DNA from: Caryophanales bacterium UBA3835
GTDB lineage: Bacteria > Bacillota_I > Bacilli_A > RFN20 > CAG-826
Reading direction: 5' to 3'
NCBI GenBank assembly: GCA_002392945.1
Contig: DGHZ01000057.1
Coordinates: 1-28,608, forward strand
Length of the DNA stretch: 28,608 bases
The notes beneath the pieces are model-generated. The model did no database searches and had not been told where the DNA came from. It saw only the letters and a list, made by a program, of their open reading frames with translations. Each line of letters begins with the position of its first letter. Positions within the stretch are counted from its first letter, which is position 1. This document shows, in pieces, positions 8,282-17,507 of this stretch. A program made the translations under genes and the position numbers.

Positions 8282-8310
8282 ATTATAAAAAAAGCAAATT
8301 TGTTTTACAA
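8282..8310 (-). promoter_or_regulatory. Predicted promoter of the Fic-like/small protein/hemW unit
   Basis: TTGTAA (8305-8310), a 17-base spacer and a perfect TATAAT (8282-8287) on the minus strand, between the lepA stop and the AAAGGAG of the Fic-like gene. Confidence 0.6.
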
Positions 8311-8351
8311 TAGCAAAACTAAAAACCTACTAATTTTATACCAAATAATTA

Positions 8352-10166
8352 TTAATCTTCTTCTTCGTCAATCGATAAGATTGACATGAATGCTTCTTGT
8401 GGAACTTCAACGGATCCCACTTTCTTCATTCTCTTCTTACCTTCTTTTTGCTTCTCTAAAAGCTTCTTTTTACGAGAGATATCTCCACCATAACACTTAG
8501 CAAGAACATCTTTACGTACAGCCTTCACATCTACACGCGCAATAATCTTTCCTCCAATTGCGGCTTGGATTGGAATTTCAAATTGTTGACGAGGAATAAC
8601 AGTTTTAATTCTTCGAATTATTCCTAAACCTCTATTATATGCTTGTGGTCTATAAACAATGCTAGATAAAGCATCAACCACTTGTCCGTTTAACAAAACA
8701 TCCATCTTAATTAGATCACTTGGTCTATAAATAGATGGCTCATAGTCAAATGAGGCATAGCCTTTAGTACAACTCTTTAATTTATCGAAGAAATTGTAAA
8801 CAATTTCCGATAATGGTAATTCATACACCAATATCATTCTCGTATCATCAAAATATTGGAGATCTAAATAAATGCCACGCTTCTCTTGGCATAGTTCCAT
8901 AATTGGTCCAACATACTCCTTTGGAGTCATGATGTTAGCCTTAACATATGGTTCTTCGATTCTATTGATCTTAGAAGAGTCTGGAAGTTTAGATGGGTTA
9001 TCAATTGGCATCATCTCTCCATTAGTAAGATATACGTGATATATCACCGAAGGTGCGGTGAGAATCAAATCGATATTATATTCTCTTTCTAATCTTTCTT
9101 GGACGACATCCATATGAAGCAATCCTAAAAAGCCACATCTAAAGCCAAAGCCTAAGGCTTGAGATGTTTCTGGAACGAATTGTAAAGAAGCGTCGTTTAG
9201 AGATAACTTCTCTAAAGCATCTTTTAAATCTTGATAATCATCACTATCAACCGGATATAATCCACAGAACACCATAGGGTTGATATCGCGATATCCAGGA
9301 AGAGCCTTAGAGGCTGGATTATCAAAAGAAGTTACTGTGTCACCAGGACGAACATCACGGATGTCTTTAATTTGCGCGCATAGATAACCAACTTGCCCGC
9401 ATTTTAACTCTTTGAGTTTAATCTCATCTGGAGATCTAATACCAAGTTCAGTAACAATGTAGTCTTTATTAGACTGCATTAATTTAATATGGTCACCAAT
9501 CTTAACAGAACCTTCTTTAATTCTTATAAGAATTACCACACCTCTATATGAATCATAATATGAATCAAATATCAATGCTTTTAAAGGTGCATTCTCGTCT
9601 CCGTTAGGAGCAGGAATTTCTTTAACAATGGCTTCTAGTAATTCATGAATATGAAAACCAGTTTTAGCAGATACCTCTACTGCCTCTTCACTAGATATTC
9701 CAATACGTTTTTCTATTTCTTCTTTAGCCCATTCTGGCATAGCGCTTGGTAAATCAATTTTATTGATTACAGGTAAAATTGCTAAATCATTATCAATTGC
9801 TAGATAGACATTAGCTAAAGTTTGGGCTTCTACTCCTTGAGTAGCGTCCACTACTAAAACCGCTCCTTCACACGCTGCTAAAGAACGAGACACTTCATAA
9901 GTGAAGTCAACATGCCCTGGAGTGTCTATTAAATTAAAAATATAAGTATTACCATTATCACTTTTGTAGGATAATGTCACCGCATTTAGTTTAATAGTAA
10001 TTCCTCTTTCTCTTTCTAAATCCATAGAGTCGAGGATTTGATCTTTCATTTCTCTAGTAGAGACTGCTCCAGTTAATTCTAAAATACGATCTGCAAGCGT
10101 GCTTTTACCGTGATCTATATGTGCGATAATAGAGAAGTTTCTGGTATATTTTTGATCAAAATTCAT
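8352..10166 (-). CDS. lepA: Elongation factor 4 (LepA), ribosome back-translocase GTPase
   Basis: Complete 604-residue LepA. GTPase motifs are G1 AHIDHGKST (15-23), G3 DTPGHVDF (81-88) and G4 NKID (135-138). The EF-G-like domains II, III and V follow, then the LepA-specific C-terminal domain, ending in the basic [18 protein letters not shown] segment. It acts on stalled or mistranslocated ribosomes. The start is fixed by the conserved N-terminus ([15 protein letters not shown]). No Shine-Dalgarno is visible before the ATG. A perfect TATAAT 19 bases upstream suggests a leader of only about 12 bases. In Bacillus subtilis it precedes hemW directly; here two unusual genes intervene. Confidence 0.98.
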   Translation of the reverse strand: MNFDQKYTRNFSIIAHIDHGKSTLADRILELTGAVSTREMKDQILDSMDLERERGITIKLNAVTLSYKSDNGNTYIFNLIDTPGHVDFTYEVSRSLAACEGAVLVVDATQGVEAQTLANVYLAIDNDLAILPVINKIDLPSAMPEWAKEEIEKRIGISSEEAVEVSAKTGFHIHELLEAIVKEIPAPNGDENAPLKALIFDSYYDSYRGVVILIRIKEGSVKIGDHIKLMQSNKDYIVTELGIRSPDEIKLKELKCGQVGYLCAQIKDIRDVRPGDTVTSFDNPASKALPGYRDINPMVFCGLYPVDSDDYQDLKDALEKLSLNDASLQFVPETSQALGFGFRCGFLGLLHMDVVQERLEREYNIDLILTAPSVIYHVYLTNGEMMPIDNPSKLPDSSKINRIEEPYVKANIMTPKEYVGPIMELCQEKRGIYLDLQYFDDTRMILVYELPLSEIVYNFFDKLKSCTKGYASFDYEPSIYRPSDLIKMDVLLNGQVVDALSSIVYRPQAYNRGLGIIRRIKTVIPRQQFEIPIQAAIGGKIIARVDVKAVRKDVLAKCYGGDISRKKKLLEKQKEGKKRMKKVGSVEVPQEAFMSILSIDEEED

Positions 10167-10185
10167 AATAACTTAGTTTTATATC

Positions 10186-10191
10186 ATTATA
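10186..10191 (-). promoter_or_regulatory. Candidate -10 box for lepA
   Basis: A perfect TATAAT on the minus strand, 19 bases before the lepA ATG. No convincing -35 box is visible, so this rests on the -10 alone. Confidence 0.35.
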
Positions 10192-10207
10192 GTTTGTTTT
10201 GAAATAT

Positions 10208-11284
10208 TTATTGGAAAACACTATCAATTATGTGCTTTATGCGTTTTTTAAACTCATCTGAAGTATAGATATACTTCGGACGGCTAATAGCTTTATAATC
10301 AGCGCTTTGTATTTCTTTTAACCAATCGTCAGTGTTAAGTGGTAACCTTTTCAATAAACCAAAATCTGCATCACTAGATACATGTATAGAAGTAATACAT
10401 GGTGTATTAGAGAATTGTGCCTCCATCAATGTAAGAGGGAGCCCTTCGTAATAAGATGGTAGTAATAACACGTCAATTTGTTTAAAAAATGTTTCTTTAT
10501 CGTAATTTGCGGGAAGAAAACTAACACTATTTGAGAGTCCTAATTCCATGACTCTTTTTTTGACTTCTTCAATGTAATTCGGTTCATCTGAGGATTGATA
10601 TCCCACGAATAATAAAGAGGCATTTGGATAATGTTGTTTAATTTTATTAAACAATTCTATTGTAAATAATTGATTCTTGTTCTTAGAAAAATATCCAATT
10701 TGTCCTATGGTTAACTCTTTATTATTTTTAACTAGATTAGGGTAATAATTATTTGGATAATCCATCAAAACAAATCTTTTCTCATTCGGAATTTCAATAT
10801 CATCAAAGAACGCTAAGATTGATATTCCAATATAGGCATCAACTTTTCTCACAAGTTTTTTAATATATATATCTTTTCTTCTTAAAATCCAATATTTGCT
10901 TTTTTGATTAACGTTTCCTAAAGAGTAATAAATATTTTTAATCTTCTTGCGTAGTTTTTTAGCTATATAGGCGGAAAGATAAAAATTATTTGTTAAAAAC
11001 AAATCATATTGCCCCTTTTTAATCATTTTTTTAAAGCTGGACATGAGTAAAAAAGGATAGGTTCTATATAGAAAAGTGTTAGCGTTAATATTATTAAAAT
11101 AAATATTTCTACAAACTTTTTGATAAGCCTCTAACATTGCTAAATCTGTTTCTTTATCAAATATCGAATAAGCATAAACATCGACTACAAATCCTTCTTT
11201 TTTTAAAGCTTCCACAACATGTAAAAAAGTTTGTGGAGAACCACTTTTGGTTAAGTTTTGTATGGCAACTAAACAACTTTTCAT
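10208..11284 (-). CDS. Glycosyltransferase, GT-B fold (family 4-like)
   Basis: 358 residues. The N-terminal half has the acceptor-side fold (NLTKSGSPQTFLHVVEALKKEG). The C-terminal half has the donor-side Rossmann fold with IGQIGYFSKNKNQ, LLFVGYQS and VLLLPSYYEGLPLTLMEAQ, where the two glutamates form the EX7E motif of retaining GT-B enzymes. It probably transfers a nucleotide-activated sugar to a cell-surface lipid or polysaccharide acceptor; substrate cannot be read. There is no signal peptide, so it is cytoplasmic or peripheral. It stands alone among housekeeping genes, between the helicase gene and lepA, without other polysaccharide genes. No Shine-Dalgarno precedes the ATG. Confidence 0.87.
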   Translation of the reverse strand: MKSCLVAIQNLTKSGSPQTFLHVVEALKKEGFVVDVYAYSIFDKETDLAMLEAYQKVCRNIYFNNINANTFLYRTYPFLLMSSFKKMIKKGQYDLFLTNNFYLSAYIAKKLRKKIKNIYYSLGNVNQKSKYWILRRKDIYIKKLVRKVDAYIGISILAFFDDIEIPNEKRFVLMDYPNNYYPNLVKNNKELTIGQIGYFSKNKNQLFTIELFNKIKQHYPNASLLFVGYQSSDEPNYIEEVKKRVMELGLSNSVSFLPANYDKETFFKQIDVLLLPSYYEGLPLTLMEAQFSNTPCITSIHVSSDADFGLLKRLPLNTDDWLKEIQSADYKAISRPKYIYTSDEFKKRIKHIIDSVFQ

Positions 11285-11319
11285 CGATATATTAAATCAA
11301 AAATCTTAATTCGGTAAGC

Positions 11320-11325
11320 ATTATA
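11320..11325 (-). promoter_or_regulatory. Candidate -10 box for the glycosyltransferase gene
   Basis: A perfect TATAAT on the minus strand, 35 bases before the start codon. A TTTTCA that matches 4 of 6 positions of the -35 lies 17 bases upstream (11343-11348), inside the end of the helicase gene. Read-through from the helicase gene is also possible, since no terminator separates them. Confidence 0.35.
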
Positions 11326-11334
11326 ACATTTATG

Positions 11335-13689
11335 TTAGGATTTGAAAAAGTTTTGTAAAGTCTCTTTTAGTTCATCTATAGACAATACAACCTCATAATC
11401 ACTCCACTCTTTTTTAAAAAGAGACTTGTAATCGTTCCACATATATCTTTCATCAATTAATAAGGCTGCGCCTCTATCTTTTTCAGTTCTAATTAATCTT
11501 CCTACTGCCTGCATCACTTTATTCATACCAGGATATGTATAGGCATAGTTAAACCCGTCTATATTGTTGTTTTTATAATATTCAGCCACATGATTACTTT
11601 CAAAATTGATCTTTGGTAAGCCAATTCCTACAATAGCGACCCCAATTAAAGAATCACCAACTAAATCAATTCCTTCTCCAAAAGCTCCGCCGATAATCGC
11701 AAGCCCCACCTTGCTTCTTTCATCAATTTGATGAAAATTAGAGATAAAGTCTTGTTTTTCTTGTTCACTCATATCTTTCCTTTGAATAAAGACATCAACA
11801 TTTTCATCAAATTCCAGCATTGGAAGGATGTTATCTAGATATTCATAACTAGGTAAATAAATAAAATAGTTACCCACCTTATTAGAGACAAAAGTCTTAA
11901 TATAATTAGCGACATCTACATAGCTCTTATCTCTATTTTTATATCTAGTAGAGATTTTAGGAGCGATGATTAATTTTAAATTTTCTTTAGGAAATGGAGA
12001 ATCTAAAATCATTGTCTGGTTTTTATTTATATCTCCGCCCAATACATTCGCGTAGTAATCAATTGGGGATAAGGTTGCAGAAAATAAAGCGGTTGAATTA
12101 ACTTTAGAGCAAGTTGCAGCTAAAAATCTTGATGCATCAAGACAATAAATTTTAAAGGTCACATTATCTTCTTCTTTTTTCACATAAAGTAAGAAATGAT
12201 CAGAGATAAGTTCAGCGATTTTAATAAATTTATTAATTTCAATATATAAATCCGTTAGTTCTTTGCTAATAACTTTGTTATCTTCTTTGCTGACTTCTTG
12301 ATAAGCAGTTATAAAGTGATTAAATTCTTTATAAGTTTCTAAAGAAAAGTCATCAACTTTGACCGTCCCAATTTCATAAGTGTCTTCATAATATTCAAAT
12401 ATTTTATTAATTCTTGCTAAAGCATTTTTGATTTTGCGATTAGAGGCTCCTCTTAAACTCTTTTTGGCTTTTAAGAATAATTTCTTATCTACTGAAGCAG
12501 AATACATATCTTTACTTCTATCTACGAGATTATGAGCCTCATCTACTAAAATTAGATAATGAGATGCGTCTTCATCAAAATAACGTTTCATATATGAAAT
12601 TGGATCAAAAACATAATTGTAATCACAAATAATGACATCACAGAATAAAGATAAATCTAATTCTAATTCAAAAGGACAAATCATATTTTTATTAGCGATA
12701 TGGCAAATTGTCTCATAATCAAAATCGTCATATCTCATAATTGATTCTTTTAAGACATCTTTAATTTTGTTGTAATAGCCCTTAGTAAAGGGACACTCAT
12801 CAGGATTACAGTTTTGTCTTTTACAAAAACAAATCTTCTCTTTAGAAGTAATGATAATATCAGATATATTTAGCCCGTTATCCTTAAGGATATTAATAGC
12901 CTTATAAGCGTTATCTTTTCCTGTTGCCTTCGCGGTTAGATAAAAAATCTTACTTAATTCGTCTTGTTTTAAGTATTTAACATATGGATAAATCGCTGAC
13001 ATGGTTTTCCCAATGCCTGTTGGAGCTTCAATAAAGATTTTTCCTTTATTTTGAGCGGCCTCATAAACGGCCTTAGAGAAACTTTTTTGTCCTTTTCGAT
13101 AACTTTTAAATGGGAAAGATAAATTCTCAATAGAAGCGTTTCTTTGCTCATTTAAACGCATAATGACGTTATAGAACTCTAAGTATTTATCTAAATAACC
13201 ATAGACATCTTTTTCTAATTCCGAAAATTGATAATAATATTCATCAATTAATTTCTTACTATTTTTCCCTTGTTTGATATAAGTGAGTCTTACCCCAATA
13301 TGGTCGAGTTTTAAAGCGTCTAGGAACATATAGGCGTAACATTTTGCCTGTCCTAAATGCCAATCAAGATTTTCCTCGCGAAACTGTTCTAGCTCTATCA
13401 CTGTGGTTTTGATTTCATCAATGATATATTCGTTTTCACTTTTTTTGATGATTCCATCCGCTCGACCTTGAAGAACGATTTCGATATTATCAATTAGAAA
13501 TTGTTTTCTTAAAGGATATTCAGAAATATAGTTTTTACCCTGATTAGATTGATAAACGCTATGAAGTCGGCTACCTTCAGTTTGACTAGAACGATTAAAA
13601 ACACGGTTATCAATATCCCCACTTCTTAAAAGAAAATCCACCAATTGATGGACCGATAATTCAATATGAGCTTTCTTTTCTATTTTCAT
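11335..13689 (-). CDS. PD-(D/E)XK nuclease fused to a DinG/XPD-type iron-sulfur helicase
   Basis: 784 residues. The N-terminal region (about 1-180) has a PD-(D/E)XK nuclease pattern: GRADG with Asp78, then IDEIK with Glu92 and Lys94. The superfamily 2 helicase follows: Walker A EAPTGIGKT (221-229) and DEAH box VDEAH (382-386). An insertion rich in cysteines (287, 289, 294, 299, 338) matches the Fe-S cluster region of XPD/DinG enzymes. Late motifs include FSATLS and QAVGRLIRTEKDRG. Probably unwinds and trims DNA in repair. Its ATG overlaps the fmt stop (ATGA), so translation is coupled. Related fused helicases occur in other Firmicutes, so the architecture is not new. Confidence 0.9.
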   Translation of the reverse strand: MKIEKKAHIELSVHQLVDFLLRSGDIDNRVFNRSSQTEGSRLHSVYQSNQGKNYISEYPLRKQFLIDNIEIVLQGRADGIIKKSENEYIIDEIKTTVIELEQFREENLDWHLGQAKCYAYMFLDALKLDHIGVRLTYIKQGKNSKKLIDEYYYQFSELEKDVYGYLDKYLEFYNVIMRLNEQRNASIENLSFPFKSYRKGQKSFSKAVYEAAQNKGKIFIEAPTGIGKTMSAIYPYVKYLKQDELSKIFYLTAKATGKDNAYKAINILKDNGLNISDIIITSKEKICFCKRQNCNPDECPFTKGYYNKIKDVLKESIMRYDDFDYETICHIANKNMICPFELELDLSLFCDVIICDYNYVFDPISYMKRYFDEDASHYLILVDEAHNLVDRSKDMYSASVDKKLFLKAKKSLRGASNRKIKNALARINKIFEYYEDTYEIGTVKVDDFSLETYKEFNHFITAYQEVSKEDNKVISKELTDLYIEINKFIKIAELISDHFLLYVKKEEDNVTFKIYCLDASRFLAATCSKVNSTALFSATLSPIDYYANVLGGDINKNQTMILDSPFPKENLKLIIAPKISTRYKNRDKSYVDVANYIKTFVSNKVGNYFIYLPSYEYLDNILPMLEFDENVDVFIQRKDMSEQEKQDFISNFHQIDERSKVGLAIIGGAFGEGIDLVGDSLIGVAIVGIGLPKINFESNHVAEYYKNNNIDGFNYAYTYPGMNKVMQAVGRLIRTEKDRGAALLIDERYMWNDYKSLFKKEWSDYEVVLSIDELKETLQNFFKS

Positions 13690-14618
13690 TGTAATAATTT
13701 GTGTAATAAATTTGGATGTCCATTAATAAAAGACATATAATCCATTCTCTTTTTACCTTCAAGTTGAACATCAACTAAAGCAAGTAGACCGTTTTTAGTT
13801 TGTAAATATAATCCTTTTTTATCAGCTTTAACGATCTCACCAATTTCACCAATAACTTCATCAGAAATAATTTGAGAGCGATAAATTTTAAATTTAAGTC
13901 CTTCTAAATATAAATAGGCTCCTGGGGTTTCACTTAAGGCTCTGATATAGCCATGCAATTCTTCTTTTGATTTATTTAAATCAAGTTTCTCTTCTTCTGG
14001 TTTAATACTTGGCGCAAAGCTCACTAACGATTCATCTTGAGGAATGCCCACTAACTTTCCTTCTAAAATTTTTGGTAATTCTCTTAAAATTAATCTAAGA
14101 GCGGCTTCTGCCATCTTCTTAAATAAAGAAGTTGAGTTATCTTCAAAATCTATTTTCACTTCTTCAGTCGCATACATCTCTCCGGCGTCCATCTCTTTGA
14201 CCATTTTCATTAAAGTCATGCCGGTTACCTTATCATTATTCATAAGTGCATATTGAATAGGTGCGGCCCCTCGATATTTTGGAAGTAAACTTCCATGAAG
14301 ATTTAAACAGCCCAAAGGAGGGATATCTAATAAACCTTGAGGAACGATTTGCCCATACGCTAAAGTGATAATCACATCGGGATGTAATTCTTTAACAAAC
14401 TCATATTCTTTTCTAATCTTTAATGGTTGATAAACAGGGATATTATATTTCTCCGCTACTACCTTAGTAGGAACAGGCATTAAAATCTTTTTTCTTCCTA
14501 CTGGTCTATCTGGTTGGGCAATAACTCCTACCACATTATATCCACTAGAAATAATTCCTTCTAAAACAGAGGCAGATATTTCTGGAGTTCCCATAAAGAC
14601 AATTCGTTTGTTATTCAT
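13686..14618 (-). CDS. fmt: Methionyl-tRNA formyltransferase
   Basis: 310 residues. Formylates Met-tRNA(fMet) for translation initiation using 10-formyl-tetrahydrofolate. The catalytic region is LNLHGSLLPKYRGAAPIQ with Asn106 and His108; Asp144 lies in KEMDAGEMY. A C-terminal tRNA-binding beta-barrel domain (about 210-310) is present. The start is fixed by the family N-terminus (RIVFMGTPE). No Shine-Dalgarno is present. A perfect TATAAT lies only 7 bases before the ATG, so the mRNA is predicted to be leaderless. It is followed with a 4-base overlap by the nuclease-helicase, an unusual partner: fmt normally sits near def, priA or rsmB, none of which is here. Confidence 0.97.
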   Translation of the reverse strand: MNNKRIVFMGTPEISASVLEGIISSGYNVVGVIAQPDRPVGRKKILMPVPTKVVAEKYNIPVYQPLKIRKEYEFVKELHPDVIITLAYGQIVPQGLLDIPPLGCLNLHGSLLPKYRGAAPIQYALMNNDKVTGMTLMKMVKEMDAGEMYATEEVKIDFEDNSTSLFKKMAEAALRLILRELPKILEGKLVGIPQDESLVSFAPSIKPEEEKLDLNKSKEELHGYIRALSETPGAYLYLEGLKFKIYRSQIISDEVIGEIGEIVKADKKGLYLQTKNGLLALVDVQLEGKKRMDYMSFINGHPNLLHKLLQ

Positions 14619-14625
14619 AAGAATA

Positions 14626-14654
14626 ATTATAGACTTATGTGATGATATATTAAA
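14626..14654 (-). promoter_or_regulatory. fmt promoter, predicted leaderless
   Basis: Perfect TATAAT at 14626-14631 with a weak -35 (TTTAAT, 14649-14654) at 17 bases. Seven bases separate the -10 from the ATG, which places transcription start at or next to the start codon. Confidence 0.5.
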
Positions 14655-14670
14655 GAGAAAAGAGTATAAT
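14642..14670 (+). promoter_or_regulatory. Promoter of the YfcE-like gene, predicted leaderless
   Basis: Perfect TATAAT at 14665-14670, eight bases before the ATG at 14679. The -35 region is weak. It is back to back with the fmt promoter within a 60-bp divergent gap. Confidence 0.5.
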
Positions 14671-14678
14671 GTTTATCA

Positions 14679-15140
14679 ATGAAAATCTTAGTGGTGAGCG
14701 ACTCTCATGGAGACGATAAGATATTAAAAGAACTTGTTAATACTTATCCAAATATGGATTATTATCTTCACGCTGGCGATAGCGGGCTAGATAGAGATTC
14801 TCTATACCCTTTTGAATCAGTCAAAGGAAATACTGACTATTACCCATTTGATGAATTAATAAGAATATACACTCCTAAGGGTTATCTATTAATTAAGCAC
14901 AAGCCAACTTTTACTAATGAACAAGTCCAAAACAATAAATTTTTAATTAATGGCCACACCCATCAATATAAATTTTATATAGAAGGAGACAAGATTTTTT
15001 TAAATCCTGGCTCTACTACTCTTCCAAGAGACGAGACGAATGGAACATTTATGATTATGGATATTAAAGAAGAGTATTGCTCTATCATAATTTATGATAT
15101 CGAAACAAAAGATATTCTCATAAATGAACAAATGGTTTAA
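14679..15140 (+). CDS. YfcE/MJ0936-family metallophosphodiesterase
   Basis: 153 residues, a typical length. All calcineurin-like metal motifs are in order: DSHG (Asp8, His10), HAGD (Asp34), KGNTD (Asn51, in place of the usual GNCD), LIKHKP (His74) and NGHTH (His93, His95), then LNPGSTTLPR. The family hydrolyses phosphodiesters in vitro (YfcE) but cellular substrates are generally unknown. Cytoplasmic, no signal peptide. It is divergent from fmt and 27 bases upstream of the acyl ligase-ACP fusion on the same strand, so the two may be co-transcribed. A link to phosphopantetheine turnover on the ACP is conceivable but unsupported. No Shine-Dalgarno is visible. Confidence 0.9.
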   Translation: MKILVVSDSHGDDKILKELVNTYPNMDYYLHAGDSGLDRDSLYPFESVKGNTDYYPFDELIRIYTPKGYLLIKHKPTFTNEQVQNNKFLINGHTHQYKFYIEGDKIFLNPGSTTLPRDETNGTFMIMDIKEEYCSIIIYDIETKDILINEQMV

Positions 15141-15167
15141 AATACACAAGGAATAAAGGAGATTATT

Positions 15168-17165
15168 ATGTATCCTGAATATAAAAAAATCAAAGCATGT
15201 GCTGAAGAAGCCAATGAACTTCTTAAGACATCTAGAACCATGGAAGACATATTTGTCTTATCCACAAAAAGAAACTTAAAAAGAATCGCGGTTACCTACA
15301 CTAATAATGAAGGTAAATCCAAAAAATATAAATATTCCAGATTTAGAAAACACGCTTTTGAAATCGCCTCTATTTTATCTAACTTCATGATTCAACAACC
15401 TAAAAACGTTCCAATCGTTTTAAAGGCAAATAATGGACCACACTGGGGAGAAATCTTCTGGGCGATTTTAATGACTGGTTATAAACCACTTTTAGTGGAC
15501 GCTAAAACTTCTAAAGAAGGAACTGAAAATTTAATTAAACAAGGTAAGGCTGTTGCTATTATTACTGATGATAATTTCACTTATGATGTTCCAAAGTTCT
15601 CTTTGAGAGATCTTTTACAAGAAAAACACAGCTATGAATTTGCTCCTAACTGGGAAAACGAAGTCATCTTCTGCTCTAGCGGCACTACAGGCGATGTCAA
15701 ACTCATGGTCTTTAACGGTGAAAATTTATGTCATCAAATCTTAGCGGCTTTAGATTTTGCGGAAACTTCTAAAGATCTTTTATATCCAAAATCAATGGGA
15801 CCACTAAGAGTCTTAGCGATGATTCCATTCCACCACATCTTTGGATTTATCGCCACTTTCTTATGGTATTTCTATTACGGTGCAAACTTTGTTTTCGTTC
15901 GTAATTTAGCCCCATCAGAAATTCAAAGTGTCTGTCAAAAATGTAAAGTTACTCACGTCTTCTCTGTCCCATTATTCTGGGATTCTTTAGCCCAAGGCTT
16001 AGAAAGAAAGAAGGCTTTAGAAACTCCATCTAGACAGCAATACATCGATAAATTAATTGGCTATAACACTGGCAAGATCTTAAAAGAAGAAGCTGGTCCA
16101 GTAAAGATGGTTCAAAAGACTATTCAAAAGAAATTATTAGGTACCAAAATTCGCTTCTGTATTTCCGGTGGCGGATATCTAGATAGCAAGACCCAAACCG
16201 TGATTAACGGTGTTGGCTATCCATTATATAATGGATATGGTATGACCGAAATCGGTATTACTTCTGTAGAACTTTCACCAATTGTCGAATTAAGACTAAA
16301 AGGATCAATTGGTATTCCTTTACATGGAGTTTCCTATAAGATTAAACCAACTAACGGTAAAGCTCGTACAGGTGAATTATTAGTAAAATCTGAAATCACT
16401 CATATTAGAGAAATTATTGGAGGGGTTGAAAGAGAAACTCAGCTCGACAGCGAAGGCTATTTCTCTACTGGTGACATCGCCGAAGTCGACGCGACAAATA
16501 GATATTATCTAAAAGGTAGAATGAAAGATGTCATTATTAACGCTGATGGAGAAAACATTTTCCCAGATGAACTTGAAATCTTCTTTAAGAAAATTCCTCA
16601 TGTTCAAGCAGTCTGCGTTTTAGGTGTTGACCAAAAAGGCACTAAAAATCAAAAGATTGTCGGAGTTATAGAAATCGATAATAGCATCTCTAGCGAAGAT
16701 ATCGAAGTCTTAAAAGAAGCAGTTAAAAAAGCTGGATTAGATTTACCAAAAGGCACAAAAATTACTGAATTCTATTTCTCAAGAAATAAATTACCAGTCG
16801 CTAACAACATGAAAGTCAAACGTTTCGTGGTGAAAAAAGGTATCGAAACTATGAATGGCGACTATATCCCATTTGATTTCAAAAAAGAAGTCAAAGCAAG
16901 TAAAAACTTCTCTAAAGAAACTATGGAAAAAGTTGTTGAACCATTAAGAAAGATTTTTTCAAAAATCTTAATTCTACCAGAATTTAAGATTGATGATGAC
17001 GCTCACTGGGTAGACACATTAGGTGGAGACTCTATGAGTTATGTCGAATTAATCACCACTGTTCAAGATCAATTTGGTGTCACTATTCCAGAAACATCTT
17101 ATGGAAAGTTAACTTGTATTAACGATTTCGCCGAAGAAATTGTTTCCTTACAAAAGAAGAAATAA
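15168..17165 (+). CDS. AMP-forming acyl ligase fused to an acyl carrier protein (acyl-ACP synthetase-like)
   Basis: 665 residues. The adenylate-forming domain (about 30-560) shows the P-loop SSGTTGDVK (170-178), YNGYGMTE (354-361), STGD (433-436), the hinge-type KGRMKD and a late LPVANNMKVKR with the probable catalytic lysine (Lys549). A C-terminal carrier domain (about 585-662) has LGGDSMSYVEL, where Ser622 would carry phosphopantetheine. It probably activates a fatty or carboxylic acid with ATP and loads it on its own carrier arm; the acid is unknown. No condensation or reductase domain follows, so it is not a complete NRPS module. Good ribosome binding site (AAAGGAG, 6 bases). Downstream is rpsT with its own promoter. 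Confidence 0.88.
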   Translation: MYPEYKKIKACAEEANELLKTSRTMEDIFVLSTKRNLKRIAVTYTNNEGKSKKYKYSRFRKHAFEIASILSNFMIQQPKNVPIVLKANNGPHWGEIFWAILMTGYKPLLVDAKTSKEGTENLIKQGKAVAIITDDNFTYDVPKFSLRDLLQEKHSYEFAPNWENEVIFCSSGTTGDVKLMVFNGENLCHQILAALDFAETSKDLLYPKSMGPLRVLAMIPFHHIFGFIATFLWYFYYGANFVFVRNLAPSEIQSVCQKCKVTHVFSVPLFWDSLAQGLERKKALETPSRQQYIDKLIGYNTGKILKEEAGPVKMVQKTIQKKLLGTKIRFCISGGGYLDSKTQTVINGVGYPLYNGYGMTEIGITSVELSPIVELRLKGSIGIPLHGVSYKIKPTNGKARTGELLVKSEITHIREIIGGVERETQLDSEGYFSTGDIAEVDATNRYYLKGRMKDVIINADGENIFPDELEIFFKKIPHVQAVCVLGVDQKGTKNQKIVGVIEIDNSISSEDIEVLKEAVKKAGLDLPKGTKITEFYFSRNKLPVANNMKVKRFVVKKGIETMNGDYIPFDFKKEVKASKNFSKETMEKVVEPLRKIFSKILILPEFKIDDDAHWVDTLGGDSMSYVELITTVQDQFGVTIPETSYGKLTCINDFAEEIVSLQKKK

Positions 17166-17178
17166 TTACAAATATTAT

Positions 17179-17207
17179 TTGCATTATTTTTAAGCATTTA
17201 GTATCAT
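17179..17207 (+). promoter_or_regulatory. Predicted rpsT promoter
   Basis: TTGCAT (17179-17184), a 17-base spacer and TATCAT (17202-17207; 5 of 6 match). The leader would be about 24 bases and contains AGAAGG before the ATG. Confidence 0.5.
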
Positions 17208-17237
17208 TATCGCTGACGCAAAAAAGAAGGTATAAAC

Positions 17238-17501
17238 ATGGCAAACATTAAATCTCAAATCAAACGTAACAAAACAAACGAAAAAGCACGCTTAAGAAAC
17301 AAAGCCGCTAAAAGCGCAATTAGAACTTCTATTAAAAAAGTAAAAGTTGCTGTTGAAGCTGGCAAAAAAGAAGAAGCGGAAAAAGCATTATTAGAGGCTT
17401 ATCGTTTAATTGACAAGTCTGTCTCTGATGGTGTCCAACACAAAAACACCGCTGCCAGACAAAAAAGCGAGATTCAAAGATTAGTTAACTCTTTAAAATA
17501 A
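17238..17501 (+). CDS. rpsT: 30S ribosomal protein S20
   Basis: 87 residues, strongly basic and helical, starting ANIKSQIKRNKTNEKARLRNKAAKS, a clear S20 N-terminus. It binds 16S rRNA early in small-subunit assembly. It is followed six bases later by the convergent holA gene. In Bacillus subtilis rpsT is next to holA (yqeN), so the neighbourhood is conserved. AAGG precedes the ATG at short spacing. Confidence 0.98.
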   Translation: MANIKSQIKRNKTNEKARLRNKAAKSAIRTSIKKVKVAVEAGKKEEAEKALLEAYRLIDKSVSDGVQHKNTAARQKSEIQRLVNSLK

Positions 17502-17507
17502 GTATTC

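Noticed and set aside
8302..8319. Hairpin GTTTTGC-TATT-GTAAAAC after lepA as a terminator
   Set aside because: Seven weak pairs with one G-U, and the T-run starts only 8 bases later. The same bases make the -35 of a better supported promoter.
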